Assembly (NCBI RefSeq): GCF_032854445.1
Contig: NC_088305.1
Span: 7,879,606-7,943,605, forward strand
DNA length: 64,000 nt
Direction: 5' to 3'
Source of the DNA: Liolophura sinensis
Taxonomy: Eukaryota > Mollusca > Polyplacophora > Chitonida > Chitonidae
How positions within the stretch are numbered: position 1 is the stretch's first letter; every line of letters starts with the position of its first letter. The notes under the pieces are model-generated. The model searched no databases, had not been told where the DNA came from, and worked only from the letters and a program-made list of their open reading frames with translations. Of the stretch, positions 39,601 to 53,083 are shown piece by piece. Both the position numbers and the translations under genes were made by a program.

Positions 39601-40860
39601 CACAAGACGAAAGCTGACAATTTTTTTTTTACTTTTGTGTTCGGCCACTTCATATACTCCATGTAAAGAAATTAAAACCAAGGGTATCATGTATCCGTTA
39701 GGATCACTGTACTTTAAAGCCATGTTTACGCCCCATGAAGAAATAGGAGAAACTTTTTTGTGTTTTTTTATAGGCCACATTACATACTCCGTGTGTATGG
39801 GGGGTGCTCAATTAGCCAGCTACATACCGAGCAGATAGGATGGATACTGTTACCTCAGGCCGGGAACTCGTCGCCTTCCCTCGTTTTATTTTCTGTGGGG
39901 GACTGTATAGTAACATGGTCCGATTGCATGAAACAGCATGACTAAAATTTGTAAGTTTTCATCAACTAAAACGTTTTAAAGGAAGGAGTTGTGAGAATGA
40001 TCCTCACATCTGCTTTACCTTTCCGTTTTTGTTATGAAAACATGACAAATTTTTATAATGCCTTTCATAAGAGATACATTTGAATTTTTTTTTTTCACTT
40101 CCTTTGTAATGAAATTTATCTTTCAGATGTCGGATACTGGATTTTATAAGAATAATATTTATAAAACTTTGGTCATTTTTTTAAAATCAAATATCACATC
40201 TAAACAAAACACAGCTTGAAATATTTTTTTCTCTCTCGTATTTCATGCAATCAACAAGCAACATTGCACTAAGCACTCTCAAAATATACTTTGCATATTA
40301 TTTACGTACATTCATATCATAATGCTTCAATAACATATACATTATCTTTCCTTTCTGTTTTTTTGTACACAAAATATCACATCATGTAATTATATGTACA
40401 TGTATATATGTATATATATGTACACTGTGACAGAAAATGCAATAATGGTTCAAATTTGTGAGATAATATGAATTTTTTTTTGGACTGGGATTGTAAATAG
40501 AATAAATCTATTCATTAACGGCAGCAAGCTTATAGACTGATTCACTTCAAAATGAAAACAATGAATTTTGCCCTGACTTATGCCATGATATTAAATGCCA
40601 ATAAAGCCGTTTACAAAATCTCTTGTTATGTTTATAAAGGTTGACAAGAAGGCACCTGCAATGGAAAGACAAGCAGAAGACTTCCTACTGGTTGTAGGTC
40701 TACACTTGGGGTGTTCCAAAATTGGACTACCGGCCACTTTGAAATGAAATAAATGACTGCCGGCTTAAAATGATTTTTGATTCTTTTTGTTCATTTGCTT
40801 TCGGATCTCATTTTCGGATGCCCGAAAAAGTATAATAAAATAAAGAGCAGAAACAAAGAC
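39601..40860. other. Intergenic, nothing recognised
   Basis: AT-rich sequence with a short ATATATG/TACATG-rich patch near 40390-40430. Confidence 0.45.
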
Positions 40861-40861
40861 A

Positions 40862-41090
40862 GATACGGCCAAAAAAAAAAAATAGAAATCTTTTTTTATT
40901 TTCAAGGCATATTTTATATTTCTTCATAATCCATGCATTTTGTGCATATTTTCCATCAGTGGTCAGAAATATTTGGGCTCTCACCCCAACAAAGTTATCA
41001 CCGATGACGTCGCCTCAGCAGGCTACTTAATTTTCAGACTGACCCCTGGGGCCTTATGAAAACTGCAGTTTAAAGCCATTTTTTACTGCC
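40862..41090 (+). repeat. Dispersed repeat E, copy 2
   Basis: It matches copy 1 block by block: TTCAAGGCATATTTTATA, GCATTTTGTGCATATTTTCC, CGATGACGTCGCC, GCAGGCTACTTAATTTTCAG and GAAAACTGCAGTTTAAAGCC. Confidence 0.65.
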
Positions 41091-41215
41091 AAGACCCTTT
41101 TTGTACTAACATGTGCACTTTTAAGGGTAAATAAATATCATATAACATTATTTTTGATAACGAAACTTACGTTTTCTATATCATCCCATCTACAAAACAA
41201 ACGTCAAACCATTCT

Positions 41216-41258
41216 AAGATCAACAGAACTCTCAGAATCAAGAAAAATGAGCAGTCAG
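41216..41258 (+). repeat. Dispersed repeat F, copy 1
   Basis: The string AGATCAACAGAACTCTCAGA followed by ATC recurs at about 55392 in the same orientation. The shared region is about 40 bp. Confidence 0.55.
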
Positions 41259-41259
41259 T

Positions 41260-42074
41260 CATGCATGAAATCTTAGGTCACTTTGGGTAGTATTTTTTCA
41301 CTCATCATCTTCTCCAGTGCCAGATCATTAAATACAAAGATTGCCTCCAGGTTTAGGTGCTGACCTACCCTGTATTGGAGTTGACCTCTGGTCTCCCTCT
41401 TACTGGACTGGTGTTCTATTAAATCTGTTGTCTACTGTGGTACACATTAATACAGTACACGCAATGTTAATACAAACGGCATACATTTTAGAGCCACTTG
41501 TTTCTAACCTCTTTTTGTAGTCACTATGAGCCAATTAATAATTCCCATTACCCAACATGCCTGACAAGAGAAAAAACATTTTCAGTATAAAAGAGAATTT
41601 CACATTTACTTCCCCCAAAACACAGCCAAAACGAGGAAGAAAAAAAAAATCAAGAAACCAGCAATCTGAAATCCCCCAAATGCTTCCACATGTGCAGATT
41701 TTTAAATGAAGTCTTAAGACAATTCGGTATTGAAACAGCTTTCTTTACAAAACGTGACAATGAAAGTAAAACTCCAACACTCTGTCCTCTGCACCTTCTG
41801 CTGTCCTTATGACATGTTTGAAAATAAACAATCTGCAAAAATGTATGAAAATGTTTCCCTGACATGAATTTCATAAATGTCATCTAATGAGAAAATCCCT
41901 GCAAAAAACTACTGTAACTTGTACACAGAAATAAAACCTCAAGTTCTGGGTTGTTTGGACCAGTGGCTTACATCCCATTTGGACTGCCCAGAACCTTGTG
42001 TTCTTTTTGTGACACTGTTTTATATGTGTGACTTTTTTAATTACATATATATGAATTTCTGAATGGAGTAAAGG
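41260..42074. other. 3' flank of the SOAT gene
   Basis: This lies downstream of the SOAT stop codon on the - strand and probably includes its 3' UTR. No clear AATAAA on the - strand close to the stop was identified. Confidence 0.4.
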
Positions 42075-42140
42075 TTATGATTTGATTGCAGTGAAATCGC
42101 ATGTCCATGAACGTGGAATGATGAAATCCCAAAACGGTTC
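42075..42140 (-). CDS. SOAT: SOAT last exon with stop codon
   Basis: The exon encodes [20 protein letters not shown] plus Ser and ends TAA (complement of 42075-42077). The PRSWTC motif is the conserved SOAT C-terminus. The acceptor on the - strand is TTTTAAATTTCAG, and it joins the upstream exon in phase 0. Confidence 0.92.
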   Translation of the reverse strand, partial: EPFWDFIIPRSWTCDFTAIKS

Positions 42141-45100
42141 CTGAAATTTAAAAGAATGATTGTTATTTAATGGCAGAAATTGAAAAGACAGGTTGAATGT
42201 TACAATGCCAAAAACTGAAAGGACTGAAAAGATTGTTGTTTCAGTGACAAGAACTAGAAGGCTGACTGATGTTTCAATGCCAAAAACTGAAAAGACTGGT
42301 TGTTGTTTAACACCGGAAACTGAAAAGACTGTTTGTTGTTTAACGCCAGAAGCAGAAAAGACTGGTAGTTGTTTAACACTGGAAACTGAAAAGACAGGCT
42401 GTTGTTTAACACCAGAAACTGAAAAGACTGGTTGTTGTTTAACACCCGAAACAGAAAAGACTGGTTGTTGTTTAACACCCGAAAATGAAAAGATTGGTTG
42501 CAAGCCAGAAATTGAAAAAGACTGGTTGTTTTCTAAAGTCAGAAACTGGAAACATAGATTGTCACTTAATAATGTCAGACAATGAAAATAATCTAACCAA
42601 ATGATGCAATTACAAGGTGTTATTATTATTTTGTGGGGGTGGCGAGGGTGGGGGGGGGAGTGGCTTCTACATACATATTTTTACTTAATATGTTTGATGG
42701 AAGTGAGCTTTCATGTTCGGGGAAACCAAAGTGTCCTGAGTGAACTACTGACAAACTTCCTGTCTTATAGCAAACTCTGGATTCGAACACACGGCCTAAA
42801 TGGTCAAGGGTTTAATGGTCTCTGCAAAGTGCCTAATCCATCTGACCCAGAAAGGGGCCCTGAGAGGGACTTTAGCATGTCTAAGATTGCGATATCTGAA
42901 TATCAGTGCTGTTCAAAGTCTGGCAGTTTTGACATTTGTCAACATAAAGAATATGCACAAAACTGCATGATTCTCATTTTCCTACAATGAAGTAAAAAGT
43001 CTTTCAACTAATTACTCCGTCGATTACCTTATGTTAGTCAAGAGCTTGGCTCTGATACTAGACTATTTACTGGCATTTACATTAGCCATCAACTCAGTTT
43101 CCTTCCACCATAATGCTGGTCGCTGTCATATAAATGAAAGATTCTTGAGTACGGCGTAAAACACCATTCAAATAAATAAATAAATAAATTAGCCATGAAC
43201 TTGGAATTGATCCTAGAGTAGTCTATTCACTGGCCATTACAAGACAACATGAACTTGACGTTGATACTAGTGTCAGCTGACTGGCCTTCATGTAAGGGCA
43301 CATGATACTTCAGACTCACATTGACGACGGGACAGGTGCGTCTGGCGTACCACTCCATGCTGTATGTACACATCAGCACCCCGTCCCCAATAAACAGCGC
43401 TACCCACAGAAAGACGTTCCAACTGCGACTAACACCTTTGTCTGTCAGGAAAATAAAACCAACTGCAAAGAAAGAAGTACCAAATGTTATGCACAGTGTT
43501 GCATTGTAATGTATAAAGGTAGTGTATATTGTGTAAAGTGTACTCTATGGTACCACTACAGCATTACTAACAATAGCAAAGTGATGTCCCTTTGAAGTAT
43601 GGCAACACTAGTTCAAGTCACATTATGATGCATATGTGAAAATGATTTATTTATTCATTTATTGGACTGTTGAGTAACTCCATACCCAATTTTTTTTCTC
43701 TCTTTTTTGAACCAAATCAAGCTGTCTGGCCCTATGTGGGATAATCTGCAAGCAAGGTCATGGGTTTCGCCAAGCACAGTTCCCTACATAATGAATGGCC
43801 ACAGTCATGTTAGTATTAACAATGAAGGAAACTGGAATGCTGAGTACAAACCACTGACCAAGTTACTGATGAACTTTCTCAAATGTGACGAACATACTTG
43901 CACACCCTGTCGGTGGAGAACGGTTGCTCTTCATTGAACATTAGGCTGTGCCAACGGCCTCAAGGGCTTCATTAGTACTGATCATATCAAGGTCCCATTG
44001 GCAATGAAAGCCAGAGACGTTACACTGTGAAATTTAAGATGGGCTCTTCTGACCTAGCCATAATTACAAATTCAATCTCCAGTAAGATCTTTACTTTGAC
44101 TGATTCTGTTAAACGTAATGACAGCACACTATTTTGGGTAATTCGAGACCAGTGACATGTAATAAATTCCAATTACATTGTAACATCAGATCATTTTTTT
44201 TTACCTAGTTCTTCCACGGTGCTAGGGGGCAGGTAATTTGCTCCTATTTAACTATTTACATGAACAGTCAGAATAAAACCCTAACTCAGGTAAAGTGACA
44301 AAGGGCCGTATTTCACCGTTTACGTGGGACAATCTGCTACACTATCGTCACTGCTCTCGTTCTACTCTCTGTGCTGTCAATCTTTTTTAATATTATTACT
44401 CTATGTACCAATCAGATCTACAAACACTTGGCGCGAAATAGAAAGCGTGTACTTACATCCTGCACCAGCAAACATCACATACAGGACTGGGTAAAAGAAG
44501 CCCATGGACACGGACAGGATGAACTCGTGGAAGACCGCTGAGATGAAGAAGACCATGCCCATGGCCAAGGCTCGGTACCGTGGTCCAAACAACTGACAAG
44601 ACAAAACAAAACTACTACTGATTGATTAATTGATTTACTAATGTTTAAGGCCGTGCTCAAAAACACTTTACTTACATGATGGCCGTCAGGTTGATTTTGT
44701 TATTTTGATTGATTGATTAATTGATTTTTTATTTTATTTTTGCCATTCTTTAGTAAATGACATACCCAGAAAAACATAAAAGGTTCTGATTCTAAACTTT
44801 AATGGTGACATTGTGACTGTGCATAAAGAAATTTTAAAAGTGCAACTCAAAATGGGGCTTTCTAAGAGCTCTTCAATCTGAGCTTTTAAACAAACATTTA
44901 TATGAAAACTTAACTTTTTATTGGTAAACCCTCATATTTTTGTTTAATTTGTATGTTGGCTTTATTACAACTTGATTAGTTTGGGCGGCCAACCGTTTTC
45001 CAGAACAAAAGTAAGTCAGGATGGCCCTGACGGCAGCGGCCAGAATTGTGGCGGGAGCACAACGAAAACGGGCAGGGCAGCCAGATTTGCCATTTAGTCT

Positions 45101-48100
45101 AAGTGACATTCACACAACTAACAGACTTTAGGTGGCTATGAAAGGTTTGTGAAACAGGTCTGAGAATGATGGATGCTCTAGCCTCTTCGCCTTCACCATG
45201 TACCATAAACGTTTTTGAAAACTAGCTAAGCCTATCGTGTAAGAAGCAATGCCAATCAGATTTGGTGGTAATAGCTAAAACGTACAGGACTGGCCTATTT
45301 CTCAAGTGAACCTGTTCTTCAAATACAGTTGTAACATAAAAATCATATATATCAAAAAATGGCCCATATAAATTTTGAAGTTACATGTATGTGGCTTGTT
45401 TTCAATCGGTTTCTGCCCTGCTGATAAAGATTTTTCAAAAAATTCACCAAATTTTATATCTCTTCAGTGGAATGGTTTAGTAGATTTAGTGGTATGGCCA
45501 AAATGTTTTTGTACTGACAGACAATGTCATTCAACAACAACACATTACAAGAAACAGCTATGCACAACTCACGTAATAAAAATCTTTGTAGATGTAGCTG
45601 TACAGCCAATCATGGACCACAACATTCCAGGTTCGGTAATAGTTTGCAAAAGTGGTTGAATTCCACCAATCCTGTAATAACCCAGAAAAGAATGAAGTTC
45701 AATTAGAAACTGGTTGTGGAAAGACAACATGATGATCAGGTATTTAAATAATGAATATTTATTTATTTATCTGATTGGAGTTTTATCCCATACTCAAGAA
45801 TATTTCGCTTATACGATAGCGGCCAGCATTATGGTATGAGTAGAGCGGGCAGATCAAAGGGGAAACCCACGACTGTGCAGAGATTAATGGTAGACCTTCC
45901 CACAAACGACTGGAGAGGAAGCAAACCTGAACTGGTTTTGAATTCTCAGCAACCGCATTCGTGAGATGCTCCCGAGTCATTGTGCTGCACTAGCATGCTA
46001 ACTAGGCCGTGGAGGCCCCTTTTATGTACTAAACATAAAATTACCTATGACCGGAGGATTTACAAAATGTAGCTGTTGAACTATGACTGTAAAAATGTTC
46101 AGTACTTAAAAGGATGTACAGTATAGAATCGTTGCTTACTGGCTGATGTGAGAGACAGGCTATGTCTCGTCTGAGCTAAAATATAGGTACATGCATGGAC
46201 TGATTATTGTTGAAAAAGTTTTGAGTAAAACCTCAGTGGACAAAGAGAGGGAAAATCAGTATCAATATTTCGTAATTATAGTTCTTACCTTATAAAAGAG
46301 TCTGTCTCCAAAACGCAACATTTCAGAAAATGCATTCAACCAGGAGTGTAATATTGCAAAAAAAGCTGAAAGAAAATGTAACACAAGAGGTTATTTGTTT
46401 GCCCTACAAGCTGCTAAATTCATACATTAGATGGCTGGTAAAAGCATACAAGCAGCAATATACACAAATTACCTCACAGATGGCTACCGCTGCAAACCAT
46501 CTATTCAGGACATGTCAATTGTCTTATCAGATATTTTGACAATGACAAAGACTTAAATAGAAAATAAACGAACAACAAACTTGATGGCAAGGTCCACACA
46601 CATATACCTTTTAAAAACAGAGTTATGTCCCTTCAAACTGAAATTTCATTACAAATCCTATTGCTTGAAACCTATGTCATTTTTGCTTCTGATTACAAGT
46701 AAGGCCTACATGTACATGAACTGACCTTAAAGTGTGCACTTGCCTAAGTTGTACATTTTGCCCAATTCTGAGGTTCACATGTGTTTTGAGGTTTGTTTCA
46801 GAGATAACGTCAGTGCTAACAATAACATTTTATAACACTTTGTTGTTTTAGGGAGGGGGCAAAATTTTAGCTCATTTACCATGTCAAAATTATAAATATC
46901 CAACATTACTATAGTATGGGAGTAGTACATGTAGCTGGCAAGGAGCCTATTGAATAAACTATGTCCTTGGGACTTCCTAATGTGGGGAGGTGCAGAGTAG
47001 AGTAAACATTCACCTATAAACAGGCAGAGTGTTCCCGGCAGCATACAGCCGAACACGGACAGCAACATGCGCTTCGGGGTCACATGATCCTCATTGAAGT
47101 TCCGAAACACCGGAACAATAAATCTCTCAAAAATATAATACGTGTAAAATAGACAGGCTAGCACCTGAGCAAAATTGGACACCACATAATTCCAACGAAT
47201 CGTTTTTGTCCTGAAAACAATAATAATAATAATAATAGTAATAATTATAATGAAATTAAACAAAACATAAAATGCTCTTAAACATTTATTTCTTGTTTCA
47301 GTCTACATAAAAACAACCATGAGAAATGTACAGAAGCATGAAAAGCTATTGTGTCTTAGCATCAAAAAGCAAAAGAAAACAGGAACCCCGGCAATGTTAA
47401 CCATATCTGTGAGAATACAACTGGTGTGAAAATATATACATAAAGCAAAGCTTACCTTGGATAAGAATCTCTATATACAAGACATGGGGCAAACAAAAAA
47501 TATAAATATTTGGAGAAATCTGGACATGGTCCATCTTTGTTTTCAGCATTATCTTCATCTGTTAAAACAAAAAAAAAAAAACACACACACAAGGGATTAA
47601 GCACTACTTCAGAATCACCTTAAAATAGAAGTTTCGTCCGTCAATATGTATATCCGTAAGATTAACAAAAGACCCATACCCTGTCAAATCACAAAATCAA
47701 CAGAAACCTGTAGGCTTTATTTTAGTTCTCAATGTCTCCCCAGTACCGATCCTCAAAAGCTACAGTTCTATTCAAACTCAAAAACAGCGCCAAAAGGCAA
47801 TGAATTATTTCCCCTTAATTGTCAACCTCATTTCACCAAATAGTCAGCAGACAACATATTTTTCTGAACTCTCCCTATATTTTGTTTGGAAATATTTATT
47901 TATTTGATTGTTATTTGATGCCCTGTACTAAGCATTTTTCTGTTCAACGATAGTGGAGGAAATTGAAGTGCTTGATGTAAACTACTGACCTTTGGCAAGT
48001 AACTGACAAACTTCCCCAAATGACACAGGGATATACACACCACATTGGTGGGAAACAAGCTGTCTTCAGCTCACTGGCACCAAGGTCTCACAGGCTGTGA

Positions 48101-50229
48101 CAGTGTGGTAATGTACAAATTCGAAGTTGAAGATTGGGTTGGAGCCTGCGCCTTACCTTCCCAGAGACTCAAAGGCTAGTGCCTTTAGTTTAACCACTTG
48201 GCCAGGGCCCCCCCCCTCTCTCTCACTCTCTCCATTTTTTAACTAGGTCTGGAGACATGTGATTTACACAGTTTGTGGAAGAGATCCGTCAAGAAAATCT
48301 GCTTTATAAGAACATAAGTCTTAGTTCATGTACCTTTGCCGTGTTTATAGCGAAGTGCCTTTGGTATGTTTTCTCGTACGAAAGCATGGACCTTCATCAC
48401 CAGGCGAAGCTACAACAGAAGTAAGGGAGACCATACATGTAGAAATGTGGAAGGTATTTAAAATACATGTAGCACAATGACGTGGTCTTCCAACTATTTC
48501 CTGAAAAACATTTTAAATAATTCATACAAGACCACAGAATTAATATGTGTACATCTTAAAACCATGTTTCAGAAGAATATGTACTAAGAACTAAACCTAA
48601 ACGTAAGACCTAACATACAACTCGCTCCCACCCCCACAATCCCTACCACACGCCACATAACTTGTCATAATACCTCACCTTAATTCGTAACAGCTAAATA
48701 GGATCTGTATAAATTTAAAAGTGTTGTAACCTATCCAAGTTAAACTTTCCAATGATATTGACTTCTAAAGGTATTGGAAAGCCTGCATTAACTCAGCAAT
48801 ACAAATAAAGGGGCACAACTATGTTTTCTCTTCTTTTATTTGTGTACATGGGAGAATCTAAGGTTGGACATGCCTTCCTTATTATTCAGTAGATAACACC
48901 TGATCATATGACACTGCGGACACTGGTCAGATTTTTCCCCAAGAATACATCGACTAGGGCCTTTGTGGCCGCGGTGGTTAGTGTGACTCCCCTAAAACTA
49001 TCTGCGCACACATCCTTCTACTTATTACAGAAAGCAACATCTCTAACGTGACAGACATCAAATTCTTCAAAGAAACCCTACATAGTTGTATACAAGGACA
49101 TAGGAAGTTTACCTGCTCCGTGACCACAATAACGGCTGATGCTGGTGGTAGGTGGTTCTCAAACACAAATGTCACAGGTAACACCAGGAATGCTACTTGA
49201 TAGATGACAAACGCAGACAGCCAAATGTAGTCCTGCACACCTACAGACACACACATACACACACACATGAGGTAAGCTACAGCTTCTTAATGGAAACCGT
49301 AGTATATAACACGCTGAAGTACATATAGCAGTATATATAGTCCAAATTTTCTGACCATAACATTTATGTATTTATTTAATTGGTGTTTTACGCCGCACTC
49401 AAGAATATTTCACTTATGCGACGGCGGCCAGCATTATGGTGGGAGGAAACCCACGACCATCCGCAGGTTGCTGGCAGACCTTCTCACGTATGGCTGGAGA
49501 GGAAGCCAGCGTCTGGCTATTAGATAAGCTACAGATAATTTGTGTATAGACTTTGGCTTTATGTACAGCAGTTTTATATGGTCTCTTCCAGGCTAAAGAC
49601 CCACCTCTGGGAACTGTCAGTCTGGCTATTAGATACGCTACAGATAATGTGTACAGATTTTGGTGTTATGTATACACAGCACTTACGGACTCTGCCTGGC
49701 TTTCTTCTTGTGGACCAGAAATAAAAGAGTGGGTAGACCAACAGCAACGTGGTAAGATGCATCACTACCCACAGAGCCATCACCTTAGGGTACTGCCCAA
49801 ACGCCCAGGATATGAGATCAAAACTAAGGCCAATACGAGACAATGACAGGCTGTAAGATCCAGTTTCACTGCAAGGGAAAAAAAAAACTTTTCTGTAAAT
49901 CCTTTTGCAACAATTCCACCTACATTTTTTTTTTAAATATCTGTGTACATATATTTAATTCATTTTAGTTCCTACTTTTGAACTGGAATATTCTTGAATA
50001 TTTTCAACAGTTTTGAAACCATGTTTAGAACACTTGTTAGTTCAGTTTATCAAATCATTCAACTGTCTTAATTTGTAAGTGTCTGACGTCATTCTGGGCG
50101 CATTTATTTTCGACACCACTTCATCTGTCTTAGCCAAACTGTAATCTAAAGGCCTGGACCCTCAATCAAATAAAAAGCTATTATAATTTATTAACCTCAA
50201 TGTTTATTTCCTTAATTATATAATTTATT

Positions 50230-50261
<32 letters not shown>

Positions 50262-53045
50262 TTATATAATTTCATTTTACAAAAGAATGAGCCTCAGTAG
50301 AATGGTTTACTTGCTCCTAAGTGATTTTAAATTCAAATCTTCTAGATACACAACTCCTGGACTTTTCAACAAAGCTATCAAAAAACTGAAGCTTACCTTC
50401 CTTTTTCAATGATGTCATAAACTACAGTGTTGAGGCTGAACACTATGAGAATGGCGACAAAGATGTGATAGATTGTTCTGATGTGGTTGATTTCCAATAA
50501 CTCCCTGGAACAGAAAAGGCAGACATTAAAATCATTTGACTGTCTCTGATTACTGGGTCACAAGAGAATCTCCACAGAAAATGAAGCTGTATTTATCTGT
50601 TTTTGATCGAGTACAGAGTGAATAATTCAACTTTATTTGATTGCTGTTTTACGCTGTACTCAAAAACATTTCACTTGTATGAGGGTGTTGAGATGAATCC
50701 GGGCACAACCCGCAGGAAACCCACAGGTTGCTGGTGGACCTTCCCACATACAGCCAGAAAGGAAGTCAGCATGGGCTGGATTTAAACTCACCACCACCGC
50801 ATTGGTGGGACCTCTCACCATAATGGTGGTCACCACTATATAAGTCAAATATTCCAAGAGATAGAGCATCGATCAAATAAATAAATAAACTAATGAATAT
50901 AAAGACAAAATCATTTCTGTGGACTCACGTTAAGACAGATCTTCGTGTGACATAAACTTTATCTGGCAAATGGCCTTCTTTAATCTTCTGTTTACTGTAA
51001 AAGCAAAAAAAAGAAAAAAAGAAAAAAAAAGACATGAATATTTATAATGTAATTAAAACACTTAATTAATTAAATACCCATACCACACATAAATATAGTG
51101 CTACCAACACTACCAATACTCCCAGAATGTTTGGTTAGTCCAAGACCCAATGCAATTTCAATATCATGCAAGGAAAAAAAGAAATGAGCAACCATTTAAG
51201 GACATATACAAGTACAACTTTTGAATTATTTACGTCTCTGATCTAAGGTTTAACAATGTACATTATGATGGGAAGGTGAAACAAAATATTTCTAGTACTA
51301 AATATCAATGCGTGAATAACATATTACCAAGATTATCATTTTAAATTATGACCTTACATTTAAAACCAAATTTGAAAACTTGTAGTTAAAGAAAGCAGCG
51401 GAAAAGGTAAAGTCTGGAGTCCTAGAATAAATTTAAAATGGCATGGAAAGCAGTTAAAGGCATCCACTTTTTTTTATTTTTCTTAGAGAGTAGTTGCAAT
51501 ATTAAAGCAAACCAAAATGCAATGCTATGCCAACAAATGCCCCCCAAAATGTTAATGGTGCAAGAAACAAAAATTCTGTGCTGCTCAGCGTTTATATTTC
51601 ATCCAAATAAAGCTGCAAAAACCAAAGCCCCATGGCTGATGAGATCAAAAGAAAAGCAGGCAATTTGATTAAAAGATGGCTCCACTTAGGGACCTGCAGT
51701 TTTGAGGGCATGACTGTGCCACATGTAGAATAATTCCACCATGAACTTCGACCTACAAATTAGACGGCACATGTGGATGTATCCATGATAGCTTACACTG
51801 TCAGGAAGCTAATGTGGTACGAGCAATCCACACAGGAATCCATGGTCCTTGACATCTGACACTATAGTTTTGGTGATATGCAAATGTTTCACAAGGAAAC
51901 TAATAAATGTGAAACATCTCACAAGGAAATTAATAAATGTGAAACATTTCACAAGGAAACTAATAAATGTGGAACATTTCACAAGGAAACTAATAAATGT
52001 GGAACATTTCACAAGGAAACTAATAAATGTTGAACATTTCACAAGGAAACTAATGACTGTGGAACATTTCACATGGAAACCAATAAATGTGGAACATTCT
52101 GTTATTTAAAAAAAATGTCTACAAATATTGTGTAAGCTAGTTCAATTTGTTATGCTTCCTACTAAAGCTATATTTGTTAAAATATCTAAAAAGATTAAAA
52201 TATGTATAAAGATCCAGACTAATATTCATTTTGCTCCCATCGTTTGTGGACAACCTGCAGATTGTCAACATTGGAGTGATGGAAGGACAATGGGTATAGA
52301 GCATGGACTGACAGACAATGTTTAGCACATGGCTAAACCACCATTGTACGAAGAGGGCACTGGAGAGGAAAAAAAAAAATACCGTAGATTTGTTAACACT
52401 GGTTCTAATACACAATCCACTAAAACACTTCATGTTTATTCTGTATGTTGTACATTGTACTTTGCATGTACGCCACGCCCCGTCACAATACAGTCAGTAA
52501 GTTTTATGACACTGGGGGCATTGTACAAGCTATGATTGTACAAGCTATGATTGTACTTTGTACAGGCAAGCTAAAAAATAAACAAACAAAACTCAATCAT
52601 TGGTGAACTTTTAGGTCAAACAGTAATGCAGTAATCTATTTTTTTTTTTATTACCCCTGATAATCATGTTTAACAAAACATAACTTGTGGCTTTGTCACA
52701 AATGGTTAGTCAGTGAAAATAAACACAAAGAGGGATTCTGGCCAGGTACAGCCAATATGGGAGTAAAGCTAGATCACTCAAAATTAACATTAACCCTCTA
52801 CCTGCATTTTATTTACATGATATAGGGGATATTAAAACCAGTGAAGGTTAAATACTGCAAATGTTATTTGAATGAAAGGTGAAAATGATAACCTACAGGT
52901 CAAGTGAGCTATCATTTCCACCATGTTATTCAACCTTCACTGTGCAATACTTTATTCATTATTCATGTTCAGACTACATGATTTTGTGTACCTGAACAGT
53001 TTCACATGTGTGTTGAATGCTTTTAGCTGTAGGCCTTCTGAGACT

Positions 53046-53083
<38 letters not shown>

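Noticed and set aside
42193-42585. A 130-codon + frame with 11-residue repeats
   Set aside because: It arises from the 33-bp minisatellite inside the last SOAT intron, antisense to SOAT, with no domain.
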